DNA of 64,000 nucleotides, taken from the NCBI GenBank assembly GCA_014925825.1, contig JACGCK010000053.1, positions 1-64,000 on the forward strand. Reading direction: 5' to 3'. The stretch's first letter is position 1. Each line of letters starts with the position of its first letter. Below, piece by piece: positions 32,871 to 44,929 of this stretch. The position numbers were made by a program, and so were the translations under genes. The notes beneath the pieces are model-generated. The model was not told the DNA's origin, ran no database searches, and saw only the letters and a list, made by a program, of their open reading frames with translations. The stretch is from Pholiota molesta. Lineage: Eukaryota; Basidiomycota; Agaricomycetes; Agaricales; Strophariaceae.

Positions 32871-33115
32871 ATGTCCAAGGGACCAGCAATGCCACCACCA
32901 CCTCCACCACATATGCCTGACGGTCCAGCTCTTCCGAAAGGTCCCCGCCGACTACTTGAAACTGCGAGTTATTCGTCGGATCTCTGCGCCAGCAGTAGGT
33001 CACCTTCTTTCTCTCGACGCAACATTGGTTTTCATTCTGATTTCTTTTATTCAGTGGCCACTCAGCCCTGTTGGTTCCTTTCATGATGTGGCGTTGCAGT
33101 CGTCCAAACTATTAG
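32871..33115 (+). CDS. Short proline-rich protein, copy 2 (hypothetical)
   Basis: Starts MSKGPAMPPPPPPHMPDGPA, then LPKGPRRLLETA. It shares the polyproline-HxPD-PKG order with the frame at 31092. A 56-nt intron with good signals (donor 32999, acceptor AG at 33053-33054) gives 62 residues ending at TAG 33115. Without splicing the frame stops at 33086. After PKG another frame stays open for over 90 codons, so one missing base, as seen elsewhere in this window, would change the C-terminus completely. Function unknown. Confidence 0.35.
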
Positions 33116-34379
33116 CCTCGGGAACGCCCATGCTGGTGGCACTGGTGAGCACGAATAATTATATTTTTCATACCACAAGGCTGACCGCAGACATTCAAGC
33201 CCCAGCCATACAATATCACAGAGAACATGCTTCAAGTTCTTGCATTACTTAGTAGCTTAGCACACACCACACCTCACGCAAATAATCATATTTCAGTCCC
33301 AAGAACCTCACTTTCATTGCCATAAAGGCAGCTCCCTTTCTGCGCGTTCATTGATCTTTCAGCTATACCAACATACTTACTCTTCGTTGACACAGTGCTT
33401 TTGTGCGCTGTTGTTTTCCCCTTTCTGCCTCTTGTCAGCATTTACATACCAATGTTAAACCTTACTACCTCCCAACATGTATAGATATAATTCAAGTTGC
33501 GCATAGAGTTGATTGTATTCTATATTCATTTTATAATATGTCATGACATACCTAGATTCCTCGCTTAGCTGTCCGGGAGTCATGAGTATAGAGTTGCACA
33601 CCATTCATGTTTATTGCACAAAATCAGGTTCGGTGCGATCATCCGATTGCTCTCTGCATAGCCGCTTCAGTGGAGTTTGACCGTCTTTAATGACAGATCT
33701 GGGATATCCGCTCTCTTCACTTTGACAGTCTTTATTTATGTCTATGTGTCCTATTTCTGTCGTTACGCACCGTTGGGCATGGGTAGCCTCGCAACGAGTC
33801 TAAGTATTCCATTAGAATCTGGCCCCCATGAGTGTCCACAATTTACTAAATCCGTGTCCCGGGCATGTCTAGAAGTTATTGCCGCATCTCGAGATATACT
33901 ACAGTTTGACTTTACTATTTTTTACTTTTGGCATCCATGGGCCTATGCATGGACCTTTCGTTGAACGCTCATTTCCGCATTCTGGCCAAGCAATCAAGCG
34001 CCAGTTTTCACCCCAGATCCAAGGAAGGACATACACTCTATCATAGAACGAAAGGGATTCCGGTGACCGTGTTAGCCGCCGCATTGACAGCTGGGTCGTG
34101 GTCAGCGCTTGCAGTCGCGAGTAGTAAGGTTATGGGCGCCTATTACGTGATGCGCCTACCTTGCGGGAGGCGCATCAACGGTTCACCGCTTCGTAACCTT
34201 GCTAAGTAAAAAAATAGAAAATGCGAAGGTGTTACAGATAAAAAACACAATGAACTGACGTGTCTCAGTCAAATTACATTCCTAAGATCCGCCAGACTTC
34301 AGTAATTAGATGGAAGATAAGCATAATACTCAAGTATCGCATTTTCCATTCGTACGCATAAGCTTAATCAAAGCTTATC
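33116..34379. other. Spacer, no supported gene
   Basis: About 1.3 kb. Frames at 33677-33964 and 33928-34209 overlap, lack motifs and have no splice partners. It contains the nested inverted repeat listed at 34125-34200. Confidence 0.45.
34125..34200. repeat. Nested inverted repeat (potential hairpin)
   Basis: Inner arms GATGCGCCT (34149-34157) and AGGCGCATC (34168-34176) pair perfectly over 9 bases with a 10-base loop. Outer arms AAGGTTA (34126-34132) and TAACCTT (34194-34200) pair over 7 bases at nearly symmetric distances. A poly-A stretch follows at 34208. It could be a folded RNA or the tip of a small mobile element. Confidence 0.4.
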
Positions 34380-34850
34380 ATGCTTATTCCGAGCAACAAG
34401 GCATTTGTGATAGCTTTGGTGATGGTGTCAGCTTCGAGCAGGTTTATCTATTATGATATTAATAGCTATCCGTGGCGTCAGCTTCGAGACCCGTTATTCT
34501 CACCGCGGAGTTACATATCAAAGGATGCTAACTTGCGTCGTGATATTTTGCTTCTGATTGCCACCCATATTGCGCTTAAATCCGTTGAGCAATCCCTTTT
34601 CGGAGAAAATCTGGACTGGTCTCCGAAAGTTGGATTAAATGAAAGTCTCTTGGCTGTGGGAGTTACAGAGAGTTTTTCACTATTAAATAATGCAATTCTT
34701 TCAGGAAGAATGCCTCAGGAAGAGATGCAAATATTGCACCACCGCCCATACCCCATGGCGCTTCGAGATTTGATTTTGGAAGCTAACGTGGGGAAAACAA
34801 CAGGCATAACTTCAGAACACCGGTTGTTAGATGACATGGTGTGCAGGTAA
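34380..34850 (+). CDS. Orphan 156-codon frame, function unknown
   Basis: Uninterrupted frame from ATG 34380 (MLIPSNKAFVIALVMVSASS) to TAA 34850. The N-terminus has a hydrophobic stretch (AFVIALVMVSAS) that could act as a weak signal peptide or anchor. The rest is balanced in composition, with helix-like segments (NLRRDILLLIATHIALKSVE, GVTESFSLLNNAILSGRM, PYPMALRDLILEANVG) and no low complexity, unlike the chance frames around it. There are no introns and no recognised domain. The gene-poor surroundings suggest an orphan or recently moved gene, but chance remains possible. Confidence 0.35.
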   Translation: MLIPSNKAFVIALVMVSASSRFIYYDINSYPWRQLRDPLFSPRSYISKDANLRRDILLLIATHIALKSVEQSLFGENLDWSPKVGLNESLLAVGVTESFSLLNNAILSGRMPQEEMQILHHRPYPMALRDLILEANVGKTTGITSEHRLLDDMVCR

Positions 34851-36893
34851 TCAATGTATGGTAGAAGCGAGCACCGTCGAGGATACAAGAAGCCGAACAC
34901 AGTTCCGGGCGTTGGAGTAGACCAATGTAAAATTGAGCCCAATTTAGATGACAGATTGGTAGACGCATGAAGTTATAGGGCTCGGGAATAAGATAATATA
35001 TGTTTCCATGTTTTACCAAAAGGCGCGCCGCCTCGAGGCTGGAACCGCCATCGAGTCGTCTGCGGTTTGATATTTCTAGAACCTATAAAAACAATGAGTC
35101 CAGCATATGAAGACTGCAAAGCACAGGTTGTATGATGTTTCTAGGTGGTGTGCAGACAATCAAGCCATGACAAAGACGAGTGGCTGGTAGCAGAGCCCCA
35201 ATCAGCATTTCGAGGAACGCCGAATTACGGTTGGAAGAGCCTTGGAGGAGAGTGCGTTAAAATAGGACGCTACCAGTGTCAGGGGAAAAGGCAATACACG
35301 TCGCACGCACATTCTACATGCCAGGTTAATAAGAAACTTGTAGGCTATACCGGGAGTTGTGGCTGATGAAGAAGGCAAAATTCCGAGGTTGGGACGGTAT
35401 TTTTTGCTTTCTTTTTCGCGTCGACGTCATGGCTGGAGTATCGTAACATACCGATGACTGATAGACGTGATCACGTTACGCCTGAAAACAACAGGGCTTT
35501 AAAATGGAACAATTAAAAGGGCATGAGGTGGTCGCTTTCATAGCCATAGTTACATGGAAGGGACCCACTGTGCCTGAAAACTATGAAATTTTTATCAGCG
35601 TTCCACGGCAATAGTAGTTTCTGAATCAGCGCCATTATGGTCTGTCAACAAATACAGGTGTAGGTAGAGATTCAATGCGAGTCATTAGAAGAAACGCAGA
35701 ATCCAGTGACTCGAGTTAAATTTCGAGCTGAGATCCATGGATTCCAAGTGGGTTACAGATACAATCTGAAAATGTGAAAAAGAAATTCGTTGATTGCTAT
35801 CGTTATCATGATCCTCGTTTTCATTGACACGCAGGATCAAGGCCGCGGAATAAATGAGAGGCGCAGTAGAACGGAATATGCTTTCCCGTTGTCATCGGAT
35901 TCAGCAGATATCGAAGGACCATCCACTGGGATTGTCGTAGATGCACGAGTCAGACTCACTGGGCAGATTTCTAAAGAGAAAGACCGTGGTCGGATTCAGA
36001 TTTGTCGCCGAGTTGCCCGTTATAGCGCAGCGGAAATTGGGAAAGTCCAGGCAGAAGGTCGATGCCTTTGAGGAAATAGGATATTCTCAGGGCGTCCCAA
36101 GATCTTCAAAAACAAGTATTGCAGGAGCAGTTGGCGGCGGAATCGGAGACTGTCGATTGCGCTGATAATATTGCTGATAACAAGTTGGTCTTCCATTCAG
36201 TTGTCAGTTGTTGGACGTCTCTTCTTCGAGTACATATAAGTACGTAGCAGATGGGCGGAGACGGTTGGAAGAAACAAAGCTTGGGCCTCTCCGTTTTGAA
36301 GAAGGCGGAACGAAAGAGGCCAAAGCATAGCAATCGCAGACAGGCCACCCACAGGTTGAACTACGTTATTGATATCTGATCTAGAAGGCAACGATATTAT
36401 TGAACTTTGGACTTCAAAGGAGATGGATTGTGGGCCCGACCAAACTTTCCAGCTGATGAATTTGAATACAAGCTGGTGATGAGAACCCATGAAGCGATGC
36501 ATGATCAATATGATGGACGGGGGCCACGACGGCGGATGTGATTGAGCTCAGACAAAAGAAAAAAGAGGGTCCTGGGTGACCGTGCCACAGTTGGAATGTG
36601 ACAGCACAGCCACACACTGGGAGAATCCATCACACTTTTCGGGCGTCGTTGTTAGTGTATCTCTCATTCTCTCGCCGACGTTCCTTTTCTCGTCCACATC
36701 GATACCCACGTCTCCGCCGTCCCCAGCCTTTTCTGCGCCTCGCTGTACCGATCCTCCCAACCATAGCGCTGGTCTCGTTGTCGGTCTCTTATCATAACTC
36801 GACAACCTCGGTTTCCCAACCGCTTCACGCCCTTTTCGTAGTCTCTGTCTCTCGCCCCTCCCCGATACCCACCCCTTTTTGCGCACGAACATA
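34851..36893. other. Long spacer upstream of RasGAP gene
   Basis: About 2 kb with no supported gene. Frames at 35145-35366, 35790-36165 and 36197-36508 overlap on both strands without motifs. The last 250 bases before 36894 are strongly C/T-rich on the plus strand (promoter and leader of the next gene). Confidence 0.45.
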
Positions 36894-39743
36894 ATGTCTT
36901 ACCCTGATCAACCCACTTCGCCTGGGATGTCGTCGCCCAGGCGCCTGACAAACAGGAACACAAACCGCTATAGCGTTACCGCGCTCTTCAGTATGGCTGC
37001 AGAGCAGGATGTTGAAGTGGAGGACGACTTGGCTCGAGGTACGTTTATGCACTGTTTTAGGTCCAAAATGCACCTGCCAATACTCGTGTTGCAGCCCAGA
37101 AACGACTGCGAGACTTGAAAGGCAAGATTTCTGCACAGTCCAAGAAGAACTTCGTCCTTGAGCGAGATGTGCGATATCTCGATTCTCGGATCGCTTTACT
37201 CATCCAGAACAGAATGGCATTAGACGAGGTAAATCAAACATTTACTATTTCACGTTTACAAGCACTAATACAGTGGCTTTGGGCGGTTAGCAACGGGAAG
37301 TGGAACGGACTCTGGAAGAAGTTGATCCCACCGAAGGTCACCACCCAGACGACCGCAAGATTCAACTATACTCCAACCTTTTTTCCTGCTCCAATCAGAG
37401 CCCCGGCACATAGCAGCCCTCTGCCGCCTTGTCTCTCTCTCCGAAATCGACACTCTCCTCCAGACAGTCATGTTCACCCTTTACGGCAACCAATACGAAA
37501 GCAGAGAAGAGCACCTTCTCTTAAACATGTTCCAGAGCGTACTCTCAGCTCAGTTCGAAACGGCCACAGAATTTGGCTCTCTCCTTCGCGCCAATACCCC
37601 TGTATCTCGCATGATGACGACCTATACCCGCCGTGGCCCGGGCAGAGTTACCTGAAGAGTGTCTTGGCCGAACGTATCAACAGCCTAATCGAGCATAAGG
37701 ACCTTAATCTTGAAATAAACCCTGTGAAAGTATGTATCAGACATATCAAAGGGTCCAAGATGCTAACTATCAACAGGTCTATGAGCAGATGATAAATCAG
37801 ATTGAAGAAGAGACTGGTTCTCTTCCGCCCAATCTACCCCGAGGAGTAGCACCAGAGATTGCTGCTGAAAATCCTGATGTCCAAGCCATCATTGCGCCAC
37901 GTCTAACTATGCTCATGGAAATTGCCAACAGCTTCTTGCTCACCATTATCGAAAGTATGGAAAGCGTGCCTTATGGTATTCGCTGGATTTGCAAGCAGAT
38001 TCGCAGTTTGACTCGAGTATGTCATTTTTTTACACGTTGGGCTCGTTGCTCACTCTACTGCAGAGGAAGTATCCGGAGGCTACGGACTACGCCATTTGTT
38101 CCCTTATTGGCGGTTTCTTTTTCCTACGATTCATCAACCCTGCAATTGTCACCCCGCAAGCATACATGCTTGTTGAGGGTGCCCCAGCGAAACATCCTCG
38201 CCGAACCTTGACTCTTGTGTGTTGTCGCTTTTTTGGCATATATGTTATACTTTACTGATAATGGTTTAGATCGCGAAGATGTTGCAAAATCTGGCAAATA
38301 AGCCTTCATACGCAAAGGAGGCATATATGATGACCCTTAATCCCTTCGTTGAAAATAACAAGGCACGCATCAACCAATTCTTGAATAATTTATGCGAAGT
38401 CGGAGACTTCTACGATACTCTTGAGGTGGGTAATGTTGAAATTTTACTCTTTAATTGCGTCGAGTTCTAACAGTTGAGTCGTAGATGGACCAATACATGG
38501 CACTCTCGAAGAAGGACCTTATGATCCACATCACTCTGAATGAGCTGTACAATACGCACTCTTTGATACTGCAGCACATTGAAACCTTGGTAACTTTTTT
38601 GTTGACAAAATCTTTCACTTGACACTCATCAGATGGCCGTAGTCCCCAAATGATAAACAACATCTACGTATTTTGACAGACGAATGGGCCCAGCCCCCCA
38701 CAAGTGCCTCGCAAAGAAAACCGAACATTAGAACTCAATCTCTACAGCCGCTGGGAAATGCCTGTGCACGACATTCAGAGCGCACTTATGGATTCCGTAT
38801 CCTCGAGCGACATGCTTTACATGGAAACGAAATCTATCTTCGTCCAGCTCATACGGTCGTTGCCCAACGCCGCGAACAAGCAACCTTACAACCTCGCAGC
38901 GATTGCCGAGCGTGCCGCTACGACGAAAGATGCTGTCCTCGTACGCAAGGGCATCAAGGTCAAGGAGATGCTGCGCGAGCTCGAAGAGCAGAAGATCGTC
39001 GAAGCGGCAGACGGGTACAGGCTTATGCAGGAAGAGGTCGCCGCAGAGCTTGTCCATCTTGGTAACCTTCGAGAGAAGGTGGTGTTGGAGACCAAGTCGC
39101 TGGAGGCGGTGTACAAGACGATTGCGACCATAACAACTACATGAGGAAGCAGCTGGAGCAGTATAAGGCGTATTTGCAAAACGTGCGCCTGACGGCGACC
39201 AAGGACAAGGGCAGTTCGACGCCTGTCGGAGTCGTCACGATCGGTGGCAAGGAAAAGAAGCCTGCGAAGACGGTGGTCCTTGGACCCTATCGCTTCACAC
39301 ATGCCCAACTGGAGAAAGAGGGCATTATCGTTGAAAGCAATGTCCCTGACAATCGGTGAGTTTGGATTTCATATCATCATACACCGAGAATGCTTGGAAT
39401 ACGCCCTAACCCTCTGTCTTCATTCCCTTAGGCGTCCAAATATTACTTCAATTTCACATCACCGACCCCCGGGACCTTCATTATCGCTTTGCACTACAAA
39501 GGCCGCGAAAAAGCAATCCTGGAGATGGATCTGAAGATCGATGACTTGTTGGAAAAAGTAAGCGCTCCATTTGCCTCGGTGTCACTTTCCCGCCTCCCCG
39601 AGCGGGGTTGCTGTTCACGATGTTGACATGTCGTCTTTCTTTCACAGCAAAAAGACAACAAACATCTCTTGGACTTGGAATATGTCCAACTAAACGTGCC
39701 AAAGGTTCTGGGCCTTCTGAAGAAGATTTTCGCGAAACGGTGA
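36894..39743 (+). CDS. GAP1: IQGAP-like Ras GTPase-activating protein (Gap1/Sar1 type), several frame slips
   Basis: Stimulates GTP hydrolysis by Ras. Start at 36894 ([20 protein letters not shown]). An N-terminal coiled segment ([20 protein letters not shown]) is followed by the RasGAP domain: [80 protein letters not shown] and the signature [18 protein letters not shown]. The RasGAP C-terminal domain follows ([39 protein letters not shown], then [17 protein letters not shown] at 39743). There is no calponin-homology or IQ region, as in yeast-type Gap1/Sar1 proteins. Frame corrections of one missing base are needed at the T-run 37379-37384, near 37636-37643, about 38685-38699 (two), about 39121-39125, and at the splice near 39358-39433. 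Confidence 0.85.
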
Positions 39744-40496
39744 TCTGATAGGCCATGGACGCTACGTTTCCCTCTTTACCATTATTACCCGGTGCCATTG
39801 ATGCTCTCTCGCTTAGTATTCTCTATTCCCTATTCCTTATTATCTTCTCAGTCTCTTTCTTACTATGATTATAGCGCTACCTCTTGACTACTTTCGCATT
39901 TCGTACCTCCTTTTTTATTTGCTCCTGTCGATATCGCGTCCAGTTCGTTCTTATTAACAACTCTTATATCCTCTCTCTCTCCACTCCTTCCTTTCCTTTT
40001 TCGCTCATATACCGGATGTATCATTTTTAAATGTGTAACACGCCCTCTGAAAATTGTTGTCTCTATATCTCTTATATATGGCGTTTTCAGTCCAGCTTGC
40101 TCTGATGATTTGCGCGGTGCTTCTCAGCTCTGGGGGTTGAGCTCAAGTGGCACCAAGTTGGATGCAGTGCTGCATGTGCATTGTCAATGTATTTTTAGCC
40201 TAGTTTGAACTGTGAAGCGGACAACAAGCTTTGTATTGCCCTGTATGACGGCCAAACTCACCGCATCTCACTAAATCCGCGCGTGTTCTCACAACTCTTC
40301 CTCTCCTTTCTTCACATCATAACCTTGTGGTATTTTCTGCGTATTTTTGTCGCCCTATCACACCCGGCACGCTATTTTTTCTCACTGACAACTATCAACA
40401 AGGGCGCTCCAACAACTGACGGTCCCACAAATACTACTTTTCATGTCTCTGGCGCTGTAGGGGACACCCAAAGCCCTCAACATATCCTAAACTTCC
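39744..40496. other. Spacer between RasGAP and aspartic protease genes
   Basis: About 750 bases. The first part is pyrimidine-rich (3-prime end of RasGAP). No gene called; the frame opening at 40205 merges into the protease exon in another frame. Confidence 0.5.
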
Positions 40497-42707
40497 ATGC
40501 ATTCACCGTTTGGCCTGCCACGTCTAGGCTCCGGGCGCAGTGTTTTGGCCGCCTTTGTTCTTCTGCTCGGCCTCGGAGCTGCGGAAGCGCTCGCAGGGGA
40601 TGATGGTGGACGGTTGTTGCCTCGAGCTCGCTCAGATCCCGTCACTCTCCCGATTCATACGCTGTACGCCCGGTCGCCTGCAGATAACACGACGTTTGGG
40701 GAGGATTGAGCGCGGTCACGTTGACATCGGATAGGCAGTGCGTTTTCATCTTTTCTTGTGCTGCTCAGACTGCTCCATGACAGCTTCCTCGACCACAGAT
40801 CGTACTACACTGTCATCAAGGCTGGCGGGTTGAATTTCCGTGTTGTATTGGATACAGCGTCCGCCGATCTTTGGCTTCTTTCGACGGATTGCGAGACGGA
40901 TTTGTGCAAAAAATTGCCTAGATATCCTTTGACTTTTCAGAGTCCCACTTTCGTTTCTCTGGATAATAATGCTACGGCATTCAATGCTGAATATGCAGAT
41001 GGCACTTGTGCGTTGATTATTTCATCTTTATGCTTAAACGCTCAATATTTGGAATACCCTAGCTGTCTCGGGCTTGTTGCTGCAGAGACAATCGAAGCCG
41101 CCAACCTGACGCTCTCAAATCAGACATTTGGTACGTTCAGGAGCCTCGCCTTCCAATATATATTCCTGATCATGTGTTGCTAAAATCACCCATAGGTGTT
41201 ATCACCAATTCCAATGTATCTCTCGTGGATCAAAGTAGGGGATAATGGGCCTGGGGTTTCCTCGACTGTCTTCGATCTCTAATTCGTCATCCAATTGCAA
41301 GCAATTTTCTTTTACTATGTCTAGTTATTCGCTGATTTATCGACATCTCTCCAGCCACCCCATTTTTCGCTACTTTGGCTAGAGAAGGTCGTCTCGAATA
41401 TCCCTTATTTGCCTTTAGCTTGACAAACAATTTTACGGGGACGCTCACGTTAGGTTTGTTGGTAATAGTTTTTTCTGCCAGAACGAATCCTTATTTGAAT
41501 GCAGGCGCAATTGACTCTGCTATCGTAGCCAACGATAGCCTCATAGGATGGAATAAAGTAGCTGAATTTCCACCTTTCTCATCGGAAAGCAATGTGTCTA
41601 GCTATCTTCAATGGGCCATACCGATGACTGGTATAACGGTATGTTTATTTTCTATGTGCTTCTTCCAATATTCATTCTTCTAAATGGGCACAGGTCAATG
41701 GCTCCCAAGTCACCCCCATCCCTACTTACCCTAACATTAGTCGGAACTCTTAGCATTGTTCGATATGTGAGTAACCTTTCAAGGTGTTCTCGCAGGCACA
41801 GGTATTCAAATGTTTCACATTAGCGGAGCACCTGGAATCTATGGCCCATACCAAGAGTAAGTACGCCAACTCGTTTATAACCTGTCTTTCGCTCAAGTTT
41901 CTCAGGTGTGCGCATGTACGCCATGATTGATGGCGCGCGCATGGTTGACACAGATGGGCAGTGGGTTGTTCCTTGTGATACTGCCATTCCGATGACATTC
42001 ACTTTTGGGTGCGTAATTCGCACTCATTATTCATCTCCTAATTAATGTTTACGATGCAGGCAACGCAATTATACCATATTGCCTACGGACTACATTATTG
42101 GACCAGCTTCTGGGAATCCTAACTTGTGTTTATCGTGGCCGATGTCACTTCCCCCGAGTTCTGATGGCATTGACTGGCAAATGGGTGAGTGTATTTAATA
42201 CATGGTTTAATTGTTGCTTATATATGTCTAGGTACCGCCTTCTTACGCACCGTCTATTCTATCTTCAGGTATTTATCTTCATATATGTGGATTTCATCGT
42301 TTGATCAAACAATTCTAGCTTCGGAATCAATGCTAAGGAACCACCGTTAATCGGTCTCTACCCGCTCCAAAATAGCACCAACATAGCCAAACATTGACAC
42401 CCGACTCCGTCTCTCCTTTATATCCGCCAATTCGCAAACTGTCGCTACAACTCTTCCTAATTTCCTTTTACCAACACCATCCTTTACTACTCCGCCGTAT
42501 ACATTCAACACCTCTGTCTCAACAACGTTGGGAGGCATTGTATCATCCGATCTCGCTAATAGCACGTACAGTGCCCTCTTTGGTCAGAAAACGACGCTGT
42601 CCAACATCTCCGCTCTGCCGATGATCACTCCCCCGCCTTCAATTGTTACACTGGTAGTAACCGATGCCGTCGGAGCATCTCGACGACCACTTCATCTTTC
42701 GCAATGA
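40497..42707 (+). CDS. Pepsin-family (A1) aspartic protease homologue with altered active-site motifs
   Basis: Secreted or cell-surface member of peptidase family A1. Start at 40497: a basic N-terminus followed by a hydrophobic signal segment (SVLAAFVLLLGLGAAEALAG). Conserved blocks are YYTVIKAGGLNFRVVLDTAS, ADLWLLSTDC, FNAEYADGT, AAETIEAANLTLSNQTFG, MGLGFPRLSSIS, PLFAFSLTNNFTGTLTLG, AIDSAIVANDSLIGWNKV, QWAIPMTGITVNG, APGIYGPYQ, MIDGARMVDTDGQWVVPCDT and NYTILPTDYIIGPASGNP. A Ser/Thr-rich tail follows. The first catalytic triad reads DTA instead of DTG; the second reads DIG by the best splice (GAT AT at 41764-41768 joined to C GGA at 41824). At least four one-base slips occur (40698-40701, 41071-41080, 41238-41245, 41747-41752). 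It may be a non-catalytic homologue or a decaying gene. Confidence 0.75.
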
Positions 42708-43024
42708 TGAGCGTCACCCTTGGTCTGCCAAGTGCCAATGGCGATATCGCTATACCCATCCCGCTGATGATGACGACGCTCTCCTGCATTTTGATTGTGT
42801 GGTCGACCTTATTCGTTCGGACATATTGACATTTATGTTTAAATTTGTTTACATTCGCAGCTTTGGACATGTACACTAAATATTGCATATATATCTCTAG
42901 GAAGTATAGTATTAATGCTTTGAGCCAGCATGAAAAATCCTCCCCAGAATTTCATGGACAGTAGCGAAGCGCCGAGCCCACGAGCCTATAGCTGTCGATA
43001 GACAAGAGACGGCTGGCATGAACT

Positions 43025-44699
43025 TCATTGGCGGACACTATTTAGGTCTGCTTCTCGACTTTGCAGGCCTTTTTGGTTTGCTGGCTGTGATGCGTTTACC
43101 TTCGGCATCGCGAGAGCCTCCTTCATGTACGTCGGGCAAATTTTAGATTCAAACCACCAGGAAGGGAAGCAAAGCATGTATCGGTGTCGCATGGCAGTAG
43201 CCTCTTCTTCATATTCCTTCTTCCTATTTATGGGCCAGTTGGTGTATCCTATAATAAATGATTACTGGGGGAAACGGATGCAGGTGAAAGGGCCGCTCAC
43301 CATAGTTAAAAATTCGCGCATACTTAGCCTCACATTGAAAAGTCGCAGTACGGGATCGAGTTCCTCTTCATTTAGCGGTCTGATGCAGGGGTCGTCGTCG
43401 TTTTTGAGTGGAGGCATTTTGGCTAATTTCTTGACGTGGTTGCTTAATGTCCTCCACCAAATAACTAAATCATTGTCGGAGCCTGAATGAGCTGGTGCAC
43501 ATAAAAAAACTTACCCTTGATATCGCCCTCTGGATCATCCTGTACGGTGATGTCTCTTATCAAGTTGGCTATTCGAGGCTATGTTAACGAGTTTTAGTTT
43601 AGAGTATTCAATTTGAAAGTGGTAACCTACCTGTGTCCAAAAGCCTCACACACCAAATTGAATGTGTCCCTCTTGCCTGACATCATTACTGAATATTCGG
43701 CTGTATACACAGGGACCATGACCGGAAATGCTGCGAACTGTGAACTTTTAAGGCGGGGTTCTGGATCAAAATATAAATCGACGCACGACTTCCGGAGAGA
43801 GCGTAGATGCGAAAACCATGACGGGTTCCTCTTCCTTTGCAGTTAGAAGTGATATGGGCCTATCGGGAATGGTGGCGGCCAAATCGAAGGGGGCGAAGGG
43901 TGATATAGTAAATGGTAAGCATTGTGCATCCATTTCGAAAGGCTTGATGCATTCGCCTATAGGCTTGGTTTCGAGAGATTGAATATCGGGGAACTCCCAA
44001 AAGGGTGTTCTTGACAAGTGGTCTGGAGTGTGTGTTCCTGTATCGATTCAAGATGAATAATAGTATCTCAGGGAATAAAGAGGACCATTTGCCTGGCATG
44101 TACCTGATCACAAAAAAAACGGTTTATTATCAGATTTATGGAGGAGTAAATGCACCTACACATCTGGAAGGTGAACGCTGGTCTGCTCCATCTAAGACGA
44201 TCATGTCAGTTGATACTCTATTGGAAGAAGGAAATAAGGTATTGCACACCAGTTTGCCCTCCTTCGTGATAGGGCGGAAATTTACGAAGGTAAAGATTCT
44301 CCATATCGGCACATAAACAGCCTTGACACGGATTGGGTCATTGCGGGTTTTGTATCTCACATAGTGGAACAAGAGTTGCCGTATAAGACTCTGCGGCCCA
44401 AGCTTGTACAAGAGAAGTAAAAGCGTGCGGTCGGAAATGAACCGCAAAGTCTCCATGAGGACTTGAGCATCTCGTGGTTTCACAGTAAATGGGTATGCTA
44501 CAAGAAAGAAAATATGTTACGAGCCTTGCGAATCGTGAGGAATTGGAAACGGACCAGTGACTTTCTTGAAGGTTTGTGCCCAGAATGACGACGGAGATGT
44601 TACGGTGGAGATTTTGGTGGATGCCTTAGAAGGCTTTGTGGCGTATCGTCTCGTCAGCAGTCTTGACGCGTAGCTGACGCGGGGTATTCGCGACAACAT
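43025..44699 (-). CDS. Conserved fungal mitochondrial protein, function unknown
   Basis: Start at 44699: MLSRIPRVSYASRLLTRRYA, then TKPSKASTK, a strongly basic Arg/Ser presequence typical of matrix import. The exons that follow give KPRDAQVLMETLRFISDRTL, LLLLYKLGPQSLIRQLLFHY, DPIRVKAVYVPIWRI, LPFTISPFAPFDLAATIPDR, FDPEPRLKSSQFAAFPVMVP, VYTAEYSVMMSGKRDTFNL, VIWWRTLSNHVKKLAKM and CIRPLNEEELDPVLRLFNVR, then a last exon ending at TGA 43025. The repeated pattern of an aromatic/hydrophobic strand followed by a proline-rich surface turn suggests a globular matrix or membrane-associated protein. I recognise it as conserved among basidiomycetes but cannot name a family. The last exon is the least certain. 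Divergent from SCJ1 across about 230 bases. Confidence 0.6.
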
Positions 44700-44929
44700 C
44701 GCTCGAGTGGCGACCTCAGCGCGGGCGGAATTATGAACAGTCGGAAAGCAGGGTGATGCTGGTGAGGCCGGGCCGACTGTGTCACGTGCATATAGCACTC
44801 GATCACACTTCCGGTGTTTTGATTGGACACGTATGCCAGAAATTTAAAGAAAGTGGCATTGCAACGTAGCGCCTGTTCCCCGCACTCCCCGCTGTTTTCG
44901 TTTTCCTGCTTTTCTCTTTCTCTGCTTTC
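44700..44929. promoter_or_regulatory. Divergent promoter region, mitochondrial protein / SCJ1
   Basis: 230 bases between two start codons on opposite strands. It contains CACGTG near 44783 and a plus-strand pyrimidine-rich block ahead of the SCJ1 start. Confidence 0.5.

Noticed and set aside
36576..36894. Frames on both strands just before RasGAP
   Set aside because: They arise from a C/T-rich leader; the RasGAP start at 36894 is supported by splicing into the coiled-coil exon.
40497..42707. Calling the protease an active enzyme
   Set aside because: Both active-site motifs deviate from DT/SG, so activity should not be assumed from family membership.
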